Assembly (NCBI GenBank): GCA_012845835.1
Contig: JABAKD010000013.1
Span: 15,504,732-15,568,731 of the forward strand
Length of the DNA: 64,000 nt
DNA from: Undaria pinnatifida
Taxonomy: Eukaryota; Sar; Phaeophyceae; Laminariales; Alariaceae
Direction: 5' to 3'
Notes under the pieces: model-generated
Told to the model about the DNA's origin: nothing
Databases searched by the model: none
The model's input: the letters and a program-made list of their open reading frames with translations, nothing else
In this document: positions 61,699 to 64,000 of the stretch, piece by piece
Position numbering within the stretch: the stretch's first letter is position 1
Layout: each line of letters begins with the position of its first letter
Translations under genes and position numbers: made by a program

Positions 61699-61976
61699 CT
61701 TGACGTCTTCATTGAACGAAACGCTCCTCGCTCTTCTTGGGGACGGCGTCTGGAGAACACCGTCCAGACTGCGTCCAGAATCTGTCGTCGCCGGTGTTGA
61801 TATCGTAGTGCCGATCATAATCTCCTCACACAAGTCATCATCCAAAGAAGAACACGATGCTGGTGGTGATGATGGAGAATCGAAGCCACGAGCCACCACC
61901 GCAACCCCATCATCATCATCGTCGCTGATGCAACCCCCTCGACCCCCCTCCAAGCAGTCAACAAGTAATAATGCAC
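61699..61976 (-). CDS. 5' or internal exon of a putative RVxF-motif protein (family member 3)
   Basis: The minus-strand frame reads an aspartate run (ISDDDDDGVAVVARGFDSP), SSPPASCSSLDDDLCEE, IMIGTTISTPATTDSGRSL and DGVLQTPSPRRARSVSFNED, and ends DVK at AAG before GTAAGC, a near-perfect donor (GT at 61697-61698). The RSVSF motif fits the [R/K]VxF phosphatase-1 docking pattern preceded by a phosphorylatable serine. The motif-to-donor distance and phase match the exon at 27236-27526. The 5' limit given is an AG after GGTTCTGTCAC, but the frame is open further, to 62301. The VLIES partner exon was not found downstream on this strand. Confidence 0.5.
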
Positions 61977-62329
61977 CTGTGACAGAACCAGCAACAATGC
62001 TCCTAATAATCCTCTCCTTCCATCCCTCCCCACTCCCCTCCTTCACGTGACTCCTCTCGCCCTCTCCCTCCTGCGCGTAGGTCGGCACTCGAACTTCTCT
62101 CGAGATGCCTCGCGAGGGTTTCGCCTGGGGGCTTCTCTTATTGTTGAAGCCCGTTTCTCGAAGGTCTCGCTTTTGGAGACCCGCCGAGCCGGCAACAGAG
62201 ACAAAATTCAATATTTTCAATGCAGAGACCCCTTGGTGACTGTTGTTGTTGTGGCTCTGGCTCACTTGCCATGATCGCGTCATTCTAAGGAGTTCGTTCA
62301 AGGGGCTCGCTTGATGCTTTAGGGGGACC
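61977..62329. other. Upstream flank, frame open but unsupported
   Basis: The minus frame continues to a Met at 62301 with no third-position bias. It includes small palindromes such as GAACTTCTCTCGAGATGCC. Confidence 0.35.
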
Positions 62330-62520
62330 CTCTGCTATGCCGGTGGTTGCCGTGATGCGCGAAGTTGCAGCTATGCTCAGGCCAACCCGAGCCAAGGCTA
62401 TAAGTTTGACGCTTTGTGGGGCCCCGCTGCAGTGCCGGCGGTTGCTGCGCAAAGTTCGATCTTTTTTAGGCCCGCCCCGTCACATCCAACCGGATCCAAG
62501 GCTTTTACTTCGTTGTTTTG
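62330..62520 (+). repeat. Degenerate 105-bp tandem duplication
   Basis: CTCTGCTATGCCGGTGGTTGCC and CCGCTGCAGTGCCGGCGGTTGC begin two units that also share AAGTT and CCAAGGCT(A/T)T words. The plus-strand 68-codon frame spans them and is not called. Confidence 0.55.
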
Positions 62521-63671
62521 CCCAACAACGCAACAAGCAGTAAAAACTGCCCTACCGTACGTGCAGCAAGCAGCAGCAATGTAGGTACGTAGAGAGGAGC
62601 TACAACAACAGCTGAAATACATGATGTGTACGACGACGAAAATGACGATATTACGTAGCGCTTATTGTGTAAGGAATAATGCAGCATGTGATACGTGATG
62701 TGTGGTATGCCTGGGTACGGCCGAAAAGTTTCAATAATTGGCGCCTCTTCGACAGTCGCAGCAGCAGCAACAAAGTAAAAAGTGCAGCAGTATAGACTAG
62801 TCTACAGCAATTTTAGTACCAGGTACCCTGGTACAACAACAATAATAATAGAGTCGTGTCCCTTTATACGTAGCGCCGGTTGATTGAGTAGTAGTACCGA
62901 TCACCCGCTATATACACGACGTGTAGTGCCGGTGTAATCGCTTGGCACAGACGGCAAGAACGAGTGGTGGCAGTACGCCGAGTAGTAGTGCCGGTTGCCG
63001 CTAGCTATTAATGCCGGTATTTCCGGCTTGCACATACCGACGCTATAATAATAAGAGGGAAGAGAGGGATGGGATCACTGTCAGGTAAGTAGACTAAGTG
63101 TCGAAATGGGTTTCTGGGTCTTCGTGGTTCTGGTGGAGGCGGTACGAGTCGTGCACGTTATTATTTGCGAGTGCGTCGTGGAAAGAGGGGTAGCCTATAA
63201 TATCAGATCTGTCTACTTCATTCAGTACAAAACGTAAAATACGCACTTGTTTTTTGGCGTGTTCTCCGGCGGCCGAAGTATTAATATTTTCTCACACTTT
63301 GGGGTGCGGGTTCAGCAAGGGGATCATCGGTGCATTATTATGACGACGCACAACATAATATATCATGCAGCGTTTTGTCTGGATCTCAGCCAAGCTCCGT
63401 GGCAGTGCTCTGAGCATTCAACATCGCTGAACTGGCTCTTTTTGTCAAGGGGCTGTGCTCCGCCTCGCAGAGACGAGCAAGTGTGCATGGAAACCTCACA
63501 CCTCGCAGAGACGAGAGCAGCAGGTAGGTGGTGTCACAATTTTTGGATGTCCTAAAATAGACCCCCTTTTTTCGCTGGTGGCGGAGGCCAATCCGAAAAC
63601 GATATCCGAAAATTAGCGGACGCCTGAAAAATCGCTATTTTCTAGTATTATTATTATCTTCATGATGATAG
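62521..63671. other. Unassigned sequence
   Basis: GTAGTGCCGGTTG-type words repeat loosely at 62870-63040 and CACCTCGCAGAGACGAG is repeated at 63465-63520. No exon is supported. Confidence 0.5.
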
Positions 63672-63696
63672 TGTTAAGGTATTAGTGGGGTATTAG
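63672..63696 (-). repeat. Inverted TRIM-1 LTR end
   Basis: These 25 bp are the reverse complement of the last 25 bp of the TRIM-1 LTR (CTAATACCCCACTAAT...CCTTAACA) with one mismatch, placed directly against the start of the next LTR. Confidence 0.7.
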
Positions 63697-64000
63697 TGTT
63701 ATAAGGCTTAGTTTGATGAGCTATTGGTTAACCTTTGCATGTGGTCAAAAGGACTAATACCCCACTAATTTCCTTAACAAATGGCGTCGTCGACAGACCA
63801 TGGGTTTTTTAGGTCGTGGGTTCAAATCTCACATACATTTTTAGGTCGTGGGTTCAAATCTCACATACATCCACCTTAAATAAACTTTTTCAGACTTTCC
63901 CCAGGTCGAACTTGAAAAATACTCTCCCCGGTATCCCCAGGAAATGAAACGGCTTGGATAATTGGTAGGTCCGCCCGTATATCCGGCCGACCTGCTATCC
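63697..64000 (+). mobile_element. TRIM-1 copy 3, runs off the window
   Basis: The 5' LTR 63697-63779 is followed by ATGGCGTCGTCGACAGACC and the shared internal region. The T-arm-like segment is duplicated in tandem (AGGTCGTGGGTTCAAATCTC twice). The 3' LTR would lie beyond position 64000. Confidence 0.85.

Overview
The window looks like a gene-poor, repeat-dominated stretch of a eukaryotic nuclear genome. There is no long uninterrupted gene, operon, rRNA or intact tRNA gene. Instead there are tRNA-derived SINEs, miniature LTR retrotransposons, DNA transposons with terminal inverted repeats, a 174-bp satellite and many microsatellites. Believable coding pieces are short, GC3-rich and bounded by GT/AG splice signals. 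A stramenopile, perhaps a brown alga or relative, is my best guess, from the intron style, the CAG/CAA tracts and a two-exon protein family whose pattern reminds me of predicted stramenopile proteins. That assignment is weak and made from memory.

Layout. 1-10.2 kb: a long composite repeat (R1) present twice (1-1942 and 7828-10197), each copy ending in a strong hairpin. Between the copies lie SINEs, a satellite array split by a SINE (4.5-5.8 kb) and a 460-bp tandem array (6.5-7.9 kb). 10.2-14.9 kb: a third R1 end, a 162-bp MITE, G-rich tracts and an inverted duplication. 15-21.2 kb: the 174-bp satellite in reverse orientation, interrupted by a putative solo LTR and a reverse-oriented mini-LTR element, followed by degenerate TATCGATA-type repeats that are themselves interrupted by two SINEs and a TIR transposon. 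21-27 kb: SINE copies, poly-C monomers, a telomere-like CCGTAA array and microsatellites. 27-36.5 kb: the best gene evidence, namely exons of a paralogous family at 27236-27526 (+), 30583-30984 (+) and 36098-36394 (-), with a related 5' exon at 61699-61976 (-). 38-43 kb: a pogo-like element, a second TIR transposon and a coding fragment. 43-50 kb: microsatellites and a complete non-autonomous hAT-like element (47795-49440) with an 8-bp target duplication. 50-54 kb: mini-LTR elements, one with two identical 84-bp LTRs, and scattered exons. 54.7-57.8 kb: a tandem array of about 126 bp and a palindromic GAACTTC array. 57.9-64 kb: decayed reverse-strand coding sequence, candidate exons and a mini-LTR element running off the end.

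How the parts relate: most of the sequence is explained by about ten repeat families inserted into one another. The order of nesting can be read directly in several places (SINE into satellite, LTR elements into satellite, hAT into minisatellite, microsatellite into dispersed repeat). Family names used here (R1, SINE-A to SINE-D, family E, TRIM-1, TRIM-2) are local labels. Exon calls rest on reading frame, codon third-position bias, splice-site consensus and comparison between copies within the window. No database search was possible.
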